Assembly: GCF_003026355.1 (NCBI RefSeq)
Contig: NZ_PYON01000015.1
Coordinates: forward strand, 1 to 64,000
DNA length: 64,000 bases
From: Photobacterium kishitanii
GTDB lineage: Bacteria; Pseudomonadota; Gammaproteobacteria; Enterobacterales; Vibrionaceae
Reading direction: 5' to 3'
Made by a program: the position numbers and the translations under genes
Notes under the pieces: model-generated
Database searches by the model: none
Told to the model about the DNA's origin: nothing
What the model saw: the letters and a program-made list of their open reading frames with translations, nothing else
Part shown: positions 47,921 to 58,361 of the stretch, piece by piece
Numbering within the stretch: the first letter of the stretch is position 1
Layout: each line of letters begins with the position of its first letter

Positions 47921-48391
47921 ATGAATTTAAATGCAACCATGCTTGGTCAAGCAATCTCCTTTGTGATTTTTGTTTGGTTATGCATGAAGTATGTCTGGCC
48001 GCCGCTTACTGCGTTAATTGAGCAGCGCCAGCGTGAAATTGCAGATGGGCTTATTCATACTGAAAACGCAGCTAAAGAACTCGACATCGCAAAAGCGAAT
48101 GGCGCAAAAGTTCTTGAAGATGCGAAGAAAAGTGCGAGTGAGTTAGTTGAGCAAGGTAATAAGCGTCGAGCACAGATTATCGAAGATGCCCAAGCAGAAG
48201 GTGAGAAAGAAAAATCTCGTATTGTTGCTCAGGGTCAAGCCGAGTTAGAAAGCGAACGTAATCGCATTCGTCAGGAACTACGTGCAGAAATGTCCGATAT
48301 GGTCATTGAGACTGCAGAGAAACTGATTAATCGCAATTTGGATACTGATGCTAACCGCGATCTTGTTAATAAACTTATCACGGATATGTAA
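47921..48391 (+). CDS. atpF: ATP synthase subunit b
   Basis: A 156-residue stator protein: one N-terminal span ([16 protein letters not shown]) and a long charged coiled coil. GAGGATGG precedes the ATG. The length is that of E. coli subunit b. It dimerises and links Fo to subunit delta. Confidence 0.95.
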   Translation: MNLNATMLGQAISFVIFVWLCMKYVWPPLTALIEQRQREIADGLIHTENAAKELDIAKANGAKVLEDAKKSASELVEQGNKRRAQIIEDAQAEGEKEKSRIVAQGQAELESERNRIRQELRAEMSDMVIETAEKLINRNLDTDANRDLVNKLITDM

Positions 48392-48405
48392 GCGGAGAGC
48401 ACATT

Positions 48406-48954
48406 ATGTCAGATCCACTAACCATTGCTCAGCCCTATGCCAAAGCTGCATTTGATTATGCAGTTGCTAATCAGGCATTGGAACAATGGGAGCAAATGTT
48501 GACCATCGCAGCAACGGTTGCTAGTCAACCAATCATTGCTCAGCAGATTGAAGACAGCGAACAGTTTGGTGCTAAGGATTCAGCAGCGTTTACTGACATG
48601 TTCTTGGGCGTTTGTGAAGGTCTACTGGACGAACATGGCCAGAACCTGATCAAAGTAATGGCTGAAAATGGACGTCTAAATGTGATTGTTCAGGTAGTCG
48701 AATTGTTTCATGAGCTCAAAGATGATTATGAACGCATGGTTACTGCGCATGTAACAACGACTGAGCCATTAAGCATTCAACAACAAGCCAATTTAGTACA
48801 GGCGCTGCAGAAAAAATTAAATCGCAGTGTTGAGCTCGATTGCCACATCGATGAAACGCTAGTAGGCGGCATACTGATCAAAGCTGGAGAACTAGTAATT
48901 GACGGTACGCTTAAAAGCTCTATCAACCGACTCGCAACGAGCCTTCAGGCGTAA
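48406..48954 (+). CDS. atpH: ATP synthase subunit delta
   Basis: A 182-residue protein, close to the usual 177. The N-terminal helical domain starts with IAQPYAKAAFDYA; the C-terminal part ends ELVIDGTLKSSINRLATSL, the family signature. It joins the top of F1 to the b dimer. GGAGAG lies upstream. Confidence 0.95.
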   Translation: MSDPLTIAQPYAKAAFDYAVANQALEQWEQMLTIAATVASQPIIAQQIEDSEQFGAKDSAAFTDMFLGVCEGLLDEHGQNLIKVMAENGRLNVIVQVVELFHELKDDYERMVTAHVTTTEPLSIQQQANLVQALQKKLNRSVELDCHIDETLVGGILIKAGELVIDGTLKSSINRLATSLQA

Positions 48955-48966
48955 TAGGTAATAGAT

Positions 48967-50508
48967 ATGCAACTAAATTCTAACGAAATTAGCGATTTAA
49001 TTAGACAACGAATCGCAACCTTCAATGTGACTAGTCAGGCACGTAACGAAGGTACTATCGTCTCTGTAAGCGACGGTATTATTAATATCAATGGTCTTGC
49101 TGATGTTATGCAAGGTGAGATGATTGAACTACCCGGTAACCGCTATGCATTAGCACTTAACTTAGAGCGTCACTCTGTTGGTGCTGTAGTTATGGGTCCT
49201 TATGCAGATCTTGCGGAAGGCATGAAAGTGACCGGTACCGGTCGTATCCTTGAAGTACCAGTAGGTAAAGGTTTATTAGGGCGTGTAGTTAATACCCTAG
49301 GCCAACCAATTGACGGTAAAGGCGCTATTGACAATGACGGTTTCGCACCGGTAGAAATCATTGCTCCAGGTGTTATTGACCGTAAGTCGGTTGATCAGCC
49401 TATCCAGACTGGCTACAAAGCTGTAGATGCGATGGTACCAATCGGTCGAGGTCAGCGTGAGCTGATTATCGGTGACCGTCAAACGGGTAAAACAGCGATG
49501 GCTATCGATGCCATCATTAACCAGAAAGATTCTGGTATCTACTCGGTGTATGTGGCGATTGGTCAAAAAGCATCAACGATTGCTAACGTGGTACGTAAGC
49601 TAGAAGAAAATGGCGCGCTACAAAATACGATTGTAGTTGTTGCGTCTGCATCAGAAGCTGCTGCACTACAGTACCTAGCTCCTTATGCTGGTTGTACTAT
49701 GGGTGAGTATTTCCGTGACCGCGGTGAAGATGCCTTGATTGTGTATGATGACTTGTCAAAACAAGCTGTTGCTTACCGTCAGATTTCACTATTGCTTAAG
49801 CGTCCACCAGGCCGTGAAGCATTCCCTGGTGATGTGTTCTACCTTCACTCACGTCTACTAGAACGTGCGTCACGTGTAAATGCACACTATGTTGAGCGTT
49901 TTACTAATGGTGAAGTGAAAGACAAAACCGGTTCATTAACAGCCTTGCCGATCATCGAAACTCAAGCGGGTGACGTATCAGCGTTCGTACCAACTAACGT
50001 AATTTCGATTACTGATGGTCAGATTTTCCTACAGACTAACTTGTTTAACGCAGGTTTACGTCCAGCGGTTGACCCAGGTATTTCAGTGTCACGTGTAGGT
50101 GGTGCTGCGCAGACTAAGATTATCAAGAAACTGTCTGGTGGTATTCGTACCGCATTGGCACAGTATCGTGAATTGGCAGCGTTTGCTCAGTTCTCATCTG
50201 ACCTTGATGATGCGACGCGTAAGCAGCTTGATCACGGTGAAAAAGTAACTGAGTTGATGAAGCAGAAACAGTACGCACCGATGTCTGTGGCGGAGCAAGC
50301 ACTTGCTATTTTCTCTGCTGAGAAAGGCTATTTGAACAACGTTGAGTTATCTCAAATTGGTGCATTTGAAGAAGCATTGATGGCTTTTGCTAAAAGTCAG
50401 CACGCAGAGTTGCTTGCTTCAATCAATGAATCAGGTAATTACAACGATGATATCGAAGCAAGTCTGCATCAGCTTCTAAAAACATTCGTTGATACGCAGT
50501 CGTACTAA
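48967..50508 (+). CDS. atpA: ATP synthase subunit alpha
   Basis: A 513-residue F1 subunit with the P-loop GDRQTGKT near residue 170, the beta-barrel crown, and the signature [17 protein letters not shown]. The length equals the E. coli protein. Non-catalytic nucleotide site. Codon use is more biased to highly expressed codons than in the neighbouring accessory genes. Confidence 0.97.
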   Translation: MQLNSNEISDLIRQRIATFNVTSQARNEGTIVSVSDGIININGLADVMQGEMIELPGNRYALALNLERHSVGAVVMGPYADLAEGMKVTGTGRILEVPVGKGLLGRVVNTLGQPIDGKGAIDNDGFAPVEIIAPGVIDRKSVDQPIQTGYKAVDAMVPIGRGQRELIIGDRQTGKTAMAIDAIINQKDSGIYSVYVAIGQKASTIANVVRKLEENGALQNTIVVVASASEAAALQYLAPYAGCTMGEYFRDRGEDALIVYDDLSKQAVAYRQISLLLKRPPGREAFPGDVFYLHSRLLERASRVNAHYVERFTNGEVKDKTGSLTALPIIETQAGDVSAFVPTNVISITDGQIFLQTNLFNAGLRPAVDPGISVSRVGGAAQTKIIKKLSGGIRTALAQYRELAAFAQFSSDLDDATRKQLDHGEKVTELMKQKQYAPMSVAEQALAIFSAEKGYLNNVELSQIGAFEEALMAFAKSQHAELLASINESGNYNDDIEASLHQLLKTFVDTQSY

Positions 50509-50565
50509 GTAACGAGAATATTTTCCGTCCAGACGACGCAGTATGAATGTAGATAGGAGCTAACC

Positions 50566-51438
50566 ATGGCAAATGCAAAAGAGATCCGCACTAAAATCGC
50601 TAGCGTACAAAATACGCAAAAGATCACTAGTGCAATGCAAATGGTTGCCGCAAGTAAGATGCGTAAAGTTCAGCACAACATGGAAGCAACCCGCCCTTAC
50701 GCAGAAAATATGCGTAAGGTGATCGGGCATTTAACTTCCGGTTCGTTGGAATATAAGCATCCCTATCTTGAAGAGCGAGAAGTAAAACGAGTAGCTTACA
50801 TCATTATTTCCTCTGACCGAGGATTATGTGGTGGTTTGAACATTAACTTGTTCAAGAAAGCCATGGCAGATATGCGCCAGTGGCGAGATCAAGGGGTTGA
50901 CGTAGATACCACCTTGATCGGCTCAAAAGCAATTTCGTTTTTCCATCGCTTCGGCAACGTGATTGCACAAACATCAGGTATTGGTGATGAGCCAAAACTA
51001 GAAGATATTTTAGGTCCGGTTAATGCAATGTTGGAGTTTTTCGACGAAGGCAAAATTGACCGCTTGTTCCTGGTTTACAACCAATTTGTAAACACTATGG
51101 TTCAAATGCCAAAGGTAACCCAGTTGTTACCTAACCCTGAGCTTGAGGAAAGCGCATCAGAAGATGTGAATGAAGCAAGTCGTTGGGACTATATCTATGA
51201 GCCTGATCCTAAACCGATCCTCAATGAATTGATGCTTCGTTATATCGAATCACAAGTCTACCAAGGCACCGTTGAGAGTATCGCTTGTGAACAAGCAGCA
51301 CGAATGGTTGCAATGAAAGCTGCAACAGATAATGCGGGTGAGCTGATTAATGATCTTCAGCTTGTATATAACAAAGCCCGTCAAGCAGCAATTACCCAAG
51401 AGCTAAGTGAAATCGTAGCTGGGGCACAAGCCGTTTAA
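50566..51438 (+). CDS. atpG: ATP synthase subunit gamma
   Basis: This 290-residue central stalk protein has an N-terminal coiled-coil helix ([20 protein letters not shown]), the [11 protein letters not shown] block and the C-terminal helix ending in [15 protein letters not shown]. It transmits rotation between c-ring and catalytic sites. Confidence 0.97.
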   Translation: MANAKEIRTKIASVQNTQKITSAMQMVAASKMRKVQHNMEATRPYAENMRKVIGHLTSGSLEYKHPYLEEREVKRVAYIIISSDRGLCGGLNINLFKKAMADMRQWRDQGVDVDTTLIGSKAISFFHRFGNVIAQTSGIGDEPKLEDILGPVNAMLEFFDEGKIDRLFLVYNQFVNTMVQMPKVTQLLPNPELEESASEDVNEASRWDYIYEPDPKPILNELMLRYIESQVYQGTVESIACEQAARMVAMKAATDNAGELINDLQLVYNKARQAAITQELSEIVAGAQAV

Positions 51439-51450
51439 ACAGAATTTTGA

Positions 51451-52845
<1,395 letters not shown>

Positions 52846-52861
52846 GGCTTAAGGAGGCATT

Positions 52862-53305
52862 ATGGCTATTGGCGTTACCGAGAACACGTTCCAACTCAAT
52901 ATCGTAAGTGCTGAGGGACCCTTGTTCTCTGGTCCAGCTCACGCGCTGGCAGTTTCAGGCTCCGATGGTGAGTTGGGTATTCGCCCTGGTCACTCTCCTT
53001 TATTGAGCCGACTAAAACCTGGTGTAGCGAGTTTCGTCACAGATTTGAAGGATCCCGAAGAAATCCTTTATATCTCAGGCGGTATAGTTGAAGTTCAGCC
53101 CAACGTAGTAACTGTACTTGCCGATACGGCAATGCATGGGAAGGACATCGACCAAGCCCGCGCTGATGAAGCTCGACGCGCCGCAGAAGAAAACATCAAC
53201 AAGCATGCTGATGATGTTAACTTCGCAATAGCGGAAATGGATCTAGCTAAAGCGATGGCACAATTACGTGCTGTTGAATTAACTCAGAAACAAATGCGCC
53301 GCTAA
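52862..53305 (+). CDS. atpC: ATP synthase subunit epsilon
   Basis: A 147-residue protein with the N-terminal beta-sandwich (FQLNIVSAEGPLFSG, LGIRPGHSPLLSRLKPG) and a C-terminal helical hairpin that can inhibit the enzyme. It is slightly longer than the usual 139-140. AAGGAGG upstream. It is the last gene of the operon; glmU, which follows the chromosome-1 copy, is absent. Confidence 0.95.
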   Translation: MAIGVTENTFQLNIVSAEGPLFSGPAHALAVSGSDGELGIRPGHSPLLSRLKPGVASFVTDLKDPEEILYISGGIVEVQPNVVTVLADTAMHGKDIDQARADEARRAAEENINKHADDVNFAIAEMDLAKAMAQLRAVELTQKQMRR

Positions 53306-53491
53306 AACCAGTGGCGATAATACGCTAACAGCACGTTGCCACTAAATCACCATAGTTGCAACGTGTGGTTATTGTCTTATATCTACTGGTCCCCGTCTCT
53401 ATAGGTCTCCAGCCTAGTACCAAGGGACAAAATAATAAATATACAGGATGTTATTTATTATAGGTGGACTTTCAGTTTACCATCACTATCT

Positions 53492-53527
53492 AAAGCCCCC
53501 TGCGCTGTACCGAGAGCAGGGGCTTTT
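53492..53527 (+). terminator. Terminator of the atp operon
   Basis: AAAGCCCCCTGC pairs with GCAGGGGCTTT (one bulged C), followed by T5, 190 bases after atpC. No gene lies between. Confidence 0.85.
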
Positions 53528-53584
53528 TCCGTTAAGATGTTTCTTTAAATATAATTATATATGTATTATATTTTTTATAATAAA

Positions 53585-54037
53585 TTAGAAAAAAGATAAT
53601 CTCCCTTCATTAATTGTAAGAATCGTCTCTAAATCTTTTTTATGGATTAGACTTAACGTATCATCTTTTAAATAATTACTTTTAAAGCTATAGAAAGGGT
53701 TGTACTTTAGCATGCTAATAGTAATTAAATTCGATTTACTGATTGAATGGTTGTTTGTTTCTAAATTATAAAAATAAAGCGCGTTTTTTCCTTTATATGT
53801 GATAATTCGAGCGTTAATATGAGTTGCTAAAACAGTATGTTTTGAGTTTCTTTGGGTAAGAAATATTTCAACACTTCCCCTTTTACAATATCCATAACCG
53901 ATAAAGTTTTTATTTTCGTAACGGAATAAAGCGTTACATCCAAAACCATTCCATATAGGTAAGGTAAAAAATAATGAAATCCCTATGAGTAAACATGAAA
54001 TTATGATCTTTGTTTTATTATTTATTCGCCTAAACAT
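53585..54037 (-). CDS. Membrane-anchored periplasmic protein, partner of the ToxR-like regulator
   Basis: The 150-residue protein has an N-terminal uncleaved-looking span (IIISCLLIGISLFFTLPIW) and a ~115-residue beta-rich periplasmic domain with two Cys (GFGCNAL and GYCKRG) that could form a disulfide. It overlaps the end of the upstream winged-helix gene by 8 bases, the layout of ToxR/ToxS, TcpP/TcpH and VtrA/VtrC pairs. I see no close match by motif. It is AT-rich. The role as signal-sensing or stabilising partner is inferred from organisation. Confidence 0.6.
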   Translation of the reverse strand: MFRRINNKTKIIISCLLIGISLFFTLPIWNGFGCNALFRYENKNFIGYGYCKRGSVEIFLTQRNSKHTVLATHINARIITYKGKNALYFYNLETNNHSISKSNLITISMLKYNPFYSFKSNYLKDDTLSLIHKKDLETILTINEGRLSFF

Positions 54038-54491
54038 AAGTGTAGTTCCAAGAATAATAAAACCATAAAGAGAACATAAAAAACAGAATGGAACTAATTA
54101 GTAGTATATTGATTAGTGAGGGTTTTATTGTTTTTATCTGTGGTGATTCTAGCTCGTTTAATTGATGGCTAGGTTGGGTGTTAATTTGAGATATTTTGGT
54201 ATTAGCATTTAAGGAATAACCGATTCCTTTATGAGATATGATAATATTTGCATCTTTGAATACTTTCCGTAGATTACTGATAGCAACTGTTAATGAATTG
54301 ATTACAACAATACTATTGGGCCAACCTTGCTGAAGTAATTCATCTTTATTCCATACTTTAGTTGGCATACTGATAAAGCTAATTAAAATCCTTAGTTCAC
54401 TTTGACTTATCTTAATTGAATTATTATTACTGTCTATGATTATACGATTATTGATATCAAGTATTTTATTGTTAATGTGATATATCGCCAT
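54030..54491 (-). CDS. ToxR-like membrane-bound winged-helix regulator without a periplasmic domain
   Basis: A 153-residue protein. Residues 1-95 are an OmpR/ToxR-type winged helix: SQSELRILISFI, VWNKDELLQQGWPN, SLTVAISNLRKVF and the wing ISHKGIGYSL. A polar linker follows, then one membrane span (about residues 127-147) and only a few residues beyond it. ToxR, TcpP and CadC carry a sizeable periplasmic domain after the span; this one does not, so sensing must fall to the overlapping downstream partner. The targets are unknown. Confidence 0.75.
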   Translation of the reverse strand: MAIYHINNKILDINNRIIIDSNNNSIKISQSELRILISFISMPTKVWNKDELLQQGWPNSIVVINSLTVAISNLRKVFKDANIIISHKGIGYSLNANTKISQINTQPSHQLNELESPQIKTIKPSLINILLISSILFFMFSLWFYYSWNYTYV

Positions 54492-54725
54492 TTATTGCTC
54501 ATTATTGAGTTATGTATCAATATAAATTGTAGCAATGATAAACTATAATTTATTGAAATTACCAATCGACTATTAATATGGGAGTTGCCGTTTTCATTTA
54601 AATGGTGAATGTAAACATTGTTATTAAAGTAATAATAGTTTTTATCATGATTTAATAATTATTTATAAATGGTATTGTTGGAGATAAAAAGATAATAATT
54701 CAGATATTGTTTATCATTAAGAATA

Positions 54726-54923
54726 ATGTTTATGTATACGCTTCTAATCAGTATCTTAAGTGTTAATTTCCTACTAGGTTTTATTTATTGGTTCAAAAGG
54801 ATTCATTATTATAAGCATAATCTATTAGGGGTGGCTATTTTCCCATATAGCTTTGTAGTAATGTATTTTATAAGAAAAATAATACTTTTTATTACCAATG
54901 ATATGTATTGGATTAAGCGTTAA
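54726..54923 (+). CDS. Possible small membrane protein (65 aa)
   Basis: The open frame encodes two hydrophobic segments (TLLISILSVNFLLGFIYWF and a second around FVVMYFIRKIILF) separated by a basic loop. There is no strong ribosome site, and the region is AT-rich enough for such frames to arise by chance. A hairpin at 54958-54986 follows the stop, which gives weak support. Function unknown. Confidence 0.3.
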   Translation: MFMYTLLISILSVNFLLGFIYWFKRIHYYKHNLLGVAIFPYSFVVMYFIRKIILFITNDMYWIKR

Positions 54924-54957
54924 TAATCATGTCTATGATGTAAGATATTACAATATA

Positions 54958-54986
54958 TCAGCCTATCTACGATAGGTAGGTTGATC
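54958..54986 (+). terminator. Hairpin downstream of the 65-aa frame
   Basis: ATCAGCCTATCTA pairs with the complementary half TAGGTAGGTTGAT using G-U pairs; the tail is not T-rich, so termination is uncertain. Confidence 0.35.
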
Positions 54987-55146
54987 ATTCTGTTGAAATA
55001 ATCACTACAGACTGGTGTATTCCCATATCATCATTGCAAAGAGTATAAGTTTCTAGTTTGTTATTACTTATGCAACATAGATAACTTTATTTTTAACAAT
55101 AATACCTATAGAGTATCGGGCTTTATTTCTTTGTAACAAGTTAGCT

Positions 55147-55755
55147 ATGACAACAAAATCTCTTACGATAACACTCTTTTTATGCTCAACATTAACAGCA
55201 TGTTCTGTTATGAATCAGCAAGAATGCGAAACAGCAAACTGGTCAGCATTGGGATATGTTGACGGTTCACAGGGCGCTTCTTCCTCTCAATTTAGTGATC
55301 GAAGTTCTGCTTGCTCGGAATACAATGTTCGCGCTAATTTCAACGAATATCAACTAGGTTACAATCAAGGCTTGACTATCTACTGCACTGAAAATAATGG
55401 TTTTTTTATTGGTTCTAAGGGGCAGAGCTATCAAGGCGTTTGCCCACAAAAAACAGCAACCCTATTTTTGAAAGGTTACAATAAAGGCAAAGAACTCTTT
55501 AGCATAAGAGAAAGAGTAAGCCAAGCAGAGCAAGATTTACGCGATGAGAAAGACGAAATAGCTCATAAAAAAGATAAATTAAACGATCTAAAAAATAGTC
55601 TAATTTACGATAAGCTTTCATCCCGAGAGCGACGTGAGAAGTTAGATGAAATTGACGAAATTAATCAACGACCAAATTTAATTAAAGAAAAAACACAGAC
55701 CTTAAGCAAACTGAAAAGGAAATTGGCTAAATTAGAATCAATGTTAAGCTATTAA
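55147..55755 (+). CDS. DUF2799-type lipoprotein with C-terminal coiled coil
   Basis: A 202-residue protein. The signal peptide ends in the lipobox LTAC (Cys19). The next ~100 residues (WSALGYVDGSQGASSSQF, YQLGYNQGLTIYC, FLKGYNKGKELF) fit the DUF2799 pattern. Residues 120-200 are a charged coiled coil. It is likely anchored in the outer membrane, facing the periplasm. Function unknown. A perfect 20-bp inverted repeat follows as terminator. Confidence 0.75.
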   Translation: MTTKSLTITLFLCSTLTACSVMNQQECETANWSALGYVDGSQGASSSQFSDRSSACSEYNVRANFNEYQLGYNQGLTIYCTENNGFFIGSKGQSYQGVCPQKTATLFLKGYNKGKELFSIRERVSQAEQDLRDEKDEIAHKKDKLNDLKNSLIYDKLSSRERREKLDEIDEINQRPNLIKEKTQTLSKLKRKLAKLESMLSY

Positions 55756-55780
55756 TCTTCGTAAGCGCTGCGGCTAACGA

Positions 55781-55823
55781 TAATAATCCTCACTAATTGA
55801 TGGTCAATTAGTGAGGATTATTA
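55781..55823. terminator. Strong hairpin after the lipoprotein gene
   Basis: A perfect 20-bp inverted repeat with a 3-base loop (TGG), between the convergent lipoprotein and trpS2 genes. The T-rich ends are part of the stem (TTATTA). Confidence 0.8.
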
Positions 55824-55901
55824 TATTACGATTTTATATGCTCTACTTTTTAGTATTAATACTCGATAACAGGCATTATGAAGCCGCATGAATATTAATT
55901 A

Positions 55902-56933
55902 TTAGAATAAGTTCAAACCAAAAGCCTGTTTAACATCAGCTAACACTTGTTGAGTTTGTTGATTAGCGTGTTCAGTGCCTGATTTTAGCACCTCAATTAA
56001 GTAGTCTTTATTATTTAAAAAATCTGCACGACGCTCACGTATTGGAGCGATTAAATCTTGTAAACATTGCTCTAAGATTTTTTTCGTGGTGCCATCACCT
56101 AATCCACCTTGACGATATTGTTGTTTTAATGTCGCAACATAATTGCTGTCAGGATGGAAAGCATCAAGATAAGTGAAAACAATATTGCCCTCGACACTTC
56201 CTGGATCTTCCACTCGAAGATGGTTTGGATCGGTGTACATTGATTTTACTGCCTGTGAAATGGTTTTACTATCAGCACCAAGCGTGATGGTATTTCCCAT
56301 CGATTTCGACATTTTATTTTTACCGTCAGTACTTGGTAAGCGAGCAACTTTACTGAGTAAAGGTTGGCACTCTACTAAAATATCCTTGCCGGCAATGGTA
56401 TTTATTTTTCTTACTATTTCATTAGTTTGTTCAAGCATTGGTAGTTGGTCGTCACCAACGGGAATTAAGCTTGCACGAAATGCTGTAATATCAGCAGCTT
56501 GAGAGATGGGATAAGTTAAAAATCCAGCAGGAATTGAACGACCAAAAGCTTTAGATTGAATTTCACTTTTAACTGTTGGATTACGTTCTAAACGTGCAAT
56601 CGAAACTAGATTGGAATAATACATGGTCAGTTCTGCCAAAGCTGGAATCGCTGATTGGAGGCAAATAGTGGTCAGTTTAGGATCAATGCCAACAGCTAAA
56701 TAATCGGCAACGACATTAACAATATTAGTGGCAACTTTATGGGGGTTATGGCCGTTATCGGTAAGGCCTTGCATATCAGCAACTAAAATATTTTGTTGGT
56801 AGTGATGCTGTAAATGTACTCGCTGTTGTAGTGAGCCGACATAGTGTCCGAGATGTAGTTGACCCGTGGCTCTATCACCAGTAAGAATGATGGCTTGTTG
56901 TTGAGGACTAATTGTTGATGGTTGAGTGTTCAT
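55902..56933 (-). CDS. trpS2: Tryptophanyl-tRNA synthetase, second type (TrpS2)
   Basis: This 343-residue class I synthetase charges tRNA-Trp. The HIGH-type motif is GQLHLGHYVGS and the KMSKS motif is KNKMSKSMGN. Length and a monocistronic position outside the dam/gph neighbourhood point to the second trpS type found in some Vibrionaceae rather than the housekeeping copy; this is inferred. The 5' leader is structured: the GGAGAG ribosome site lies in a hairpin, a competing pairing is available, and a short ORF with its own GGAAGG ribosome site overlaps the start. Such second copies are sometimes linked to tryptophan-analogue resistance or tryptophan shortage. Confidence 0.85.
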   Translation of the reverse strand: MNTQPSTISPQQQAIILTGDRATGQLHLGHYVGSLQQRVHLQHHYQQNILVADMQGLTDNGHNPHKVATNIVNVVADYLAVGIDPKLTTICLQSAIPALAELTMYYSNLVSIARLERNPTVKSEIQSKAFGRSIPAGFLTYPISQAADITAFRASLIPVGDDQLPMLEQTNEIVRKINTIAGKDILVECQPLLSKVARLPSTDGKNKMSKSMGNTITLGADSKTISQAVKSMYTDPNHLRVEDPGSVEGNIVFTYLDAFHPDSNYVATLKQQYRQGGLGDGTTKKILEQCLQDLIAPIRERRADFLNNKDYLIEVLKSGTEHANQQTQQVLADVKQAFGLNLF

Positions 56934-56997
56934 GAAGCTCTCCGAAAAAATGCGGCCGGAGAGGTAAAAAAATACGGATAATAATAGGCGTATTCAT
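56908..56997 (-). CDS. Possible 29-aa leader peptide overlapping trpS2
   Basis: An ATG at 56997 has GGAAGG six bases upstream, the best ribosome site nearby. The frame runs 29 codons (MNTPIIIRIFLPLRPHFFG and more) and stops at TAG inside trpS2. It has three consecutive Ile codons, a cluster of Pro, Arg and Phe, and no Trp codon. Its translation would open the hairpin that hides the trpS2 ribosome site. Confidence 0.4.
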   Translation of the reverse strand: MNTPIIIRIFLPLRPHFFGELHEHSTINN

Positions 56998-57072
56998 TTG
57001 CGACCTTCCGGCGGCAAAATGAAATAGAAATGAGAAAAAACTATATCAGCGCCGCTCTATAAAGAGCGCCAC
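56938..57072 (-). promoter_or_regulatory. Structured trpS2 leader with mutually exclusive pairings
   Basis: In mRNA sense (minus strand), CTCTCCG (56957-56963) pairs with CGGAGAG (56938-56944), hiding the ribosome site. The same first arm with its flank (56951-56964) can instead pair with TGCCGCCGGAAGG (57004-57016) upstream, which would free it. A further hairpin with a CTCT/AGAG core and GC-rich base lies at about 57049-57072, followed by a T6 run. Confidence 0.5.
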
Positions 57073-57394
57073 CAAAAGAAAAGGGGTGAGATATTACTTA
57101 CTGCCATTATCATGTTATAAACGTATCAAAATATAATTAGTCAAACAAGCTGTTTTAATCAGTAAATAAAAATGGCTGAAAATCTAAGTCAGATGGTATT
57201 TGAACGCAGTGATAGTTCGTTAAAACAATAAAAGTAATTGAGTGTGTAGCACTATCTTGGTGTTTAGAATCTAAGCAATATATTAAGAGGAATTACGTTT
57301 TTAATATTGTTAAGTGATGTTTTGTTATTTGATCTTTTCTTATAGCGAATTATCCCCCTTTACTCGCAGTCTAGGTATTATTTATTGATATAAC
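57073..57394. other. Spacer upstream of the trpS2 leader
   Basis: About 320 AT-rich bases that should contain the trpS2 promoter and the 3' end of the GntR-type transcript. I see no gene here. The continuation of the GntR gene past its stop does not resemble an effector domain in the frame I read. Confidence 0.45.
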
Positions 57395-57616
57395 TTACAC
57401 TAAAAACCACCCACGACGTTCTTTTCTATAGATAATTCCCTGAGATTCTAATTGTAGTAATGCGTGTTTTACCGTAAGCCGACTGGCATTAAAAATTTCG
57501 CTTAGTTCCCGTTCTGAAGGTAGTCGCTTTGATTGAGTAGCAAATAACCCTCGTTCAATTTGCTGGAGTATAGTTTCACAAATAATAGTGGGGGGAGATG
57601 ATAGTTGTTCGCTCAT
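57395..57616 (-). CDS. GntR-type DNA-binding domain, stand-alone or truncated
   Basis: The 73-residue product is a complete GntR winged helix (LPSERELSEIFNASRLTVKHALLQLE, then GIIYRKERRGWF) and stops right after the wing. Full GntR regulators are about 240 residues with an effector domain; the RRGWF end is like that of PhnR/UTRA-type members. The stop is TAA, and the next codons show no UTRA-like continuation. It is either a decayed regulator or a short DNA-binding protein. No target gene is adjacent. Confidence 0.65.
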   Translation of the reverse strand: MSEQLSSPPTIICETILQQIERGLFATQSKRLPSERELSEIFNASRLTVKHALLQLESQGIIYRKERRGWFLV

Positions 57617-58361
57617 TATAACCTTTGCTAATCATTGTGAATGTAAACGGCTAATAGCATAGCAATGGTATGTCATTATTGTGTCATTGTGGTGAGTATT
57701 TGTGATTAAATAGCATTTTTTGACTTTTTTCTTACATAGTGGACACACTTATATTATTTATTGGTGATGGTTTTCTTGTTTATACCTCATATGTTACCTC
57801 CTATTTATTACTATGATTTTTAAGTGTTTTTTATGTTTTTACTGAGTGCTTTAAGTGACTTATTAGTAAGTGCTGTATTTGAGTAACAAATATTACTATG
57901 TACTTATATTATTAATATTCTCTGGGATATCACAACGAAGAATAGTGAATAAAACCGATGATACTATTAAGTAATAGAAATAATTATAGGGCTTTTAACA
58001 TTATGCTCAAAGCCTTTGATTTAATGAGTGCTGATTAAAAAATAATCTATATTGATTAAGGATGTCATCATATAGGGCATCATTAATGAATATATAGATT
58101 TCATTTATTATATTGCCATGGTGAATCTCTTGGTTCTTATATATTAAAATTTAGAATTAAATGCATTTTGTTTCTGTTTTTTTATTTATAAAACAATAGG
58201 TAACTTGTTTTATAATCGATAAAACTTACAGATTTATAATTGGACGTTGTTTTTATAATTAAGGTTTTCGATTGTAATAATTGATTTTTTATAATGGATT
58301 TTTCTTACATATTGACTAAATTATGAATTTATAGAGTAATTATAAAATTCGAGATTTAATA
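57617..58361. other. Long AT-rich spacer before the adhesin gene
   Basis: 745 bases, more than 70 percent A+T, without a credible gene. It presumably contains the adhesin promoter and long 5' leader. I see no strong operator. Confidence 0.5.

Noticed and set aside
56938..57072. T-box riboswitch for trpS2
   Set aside because: I see no T-box consensus or specifier-loop pattern, and T-boxes are not typical of gamma-proteobacteria.
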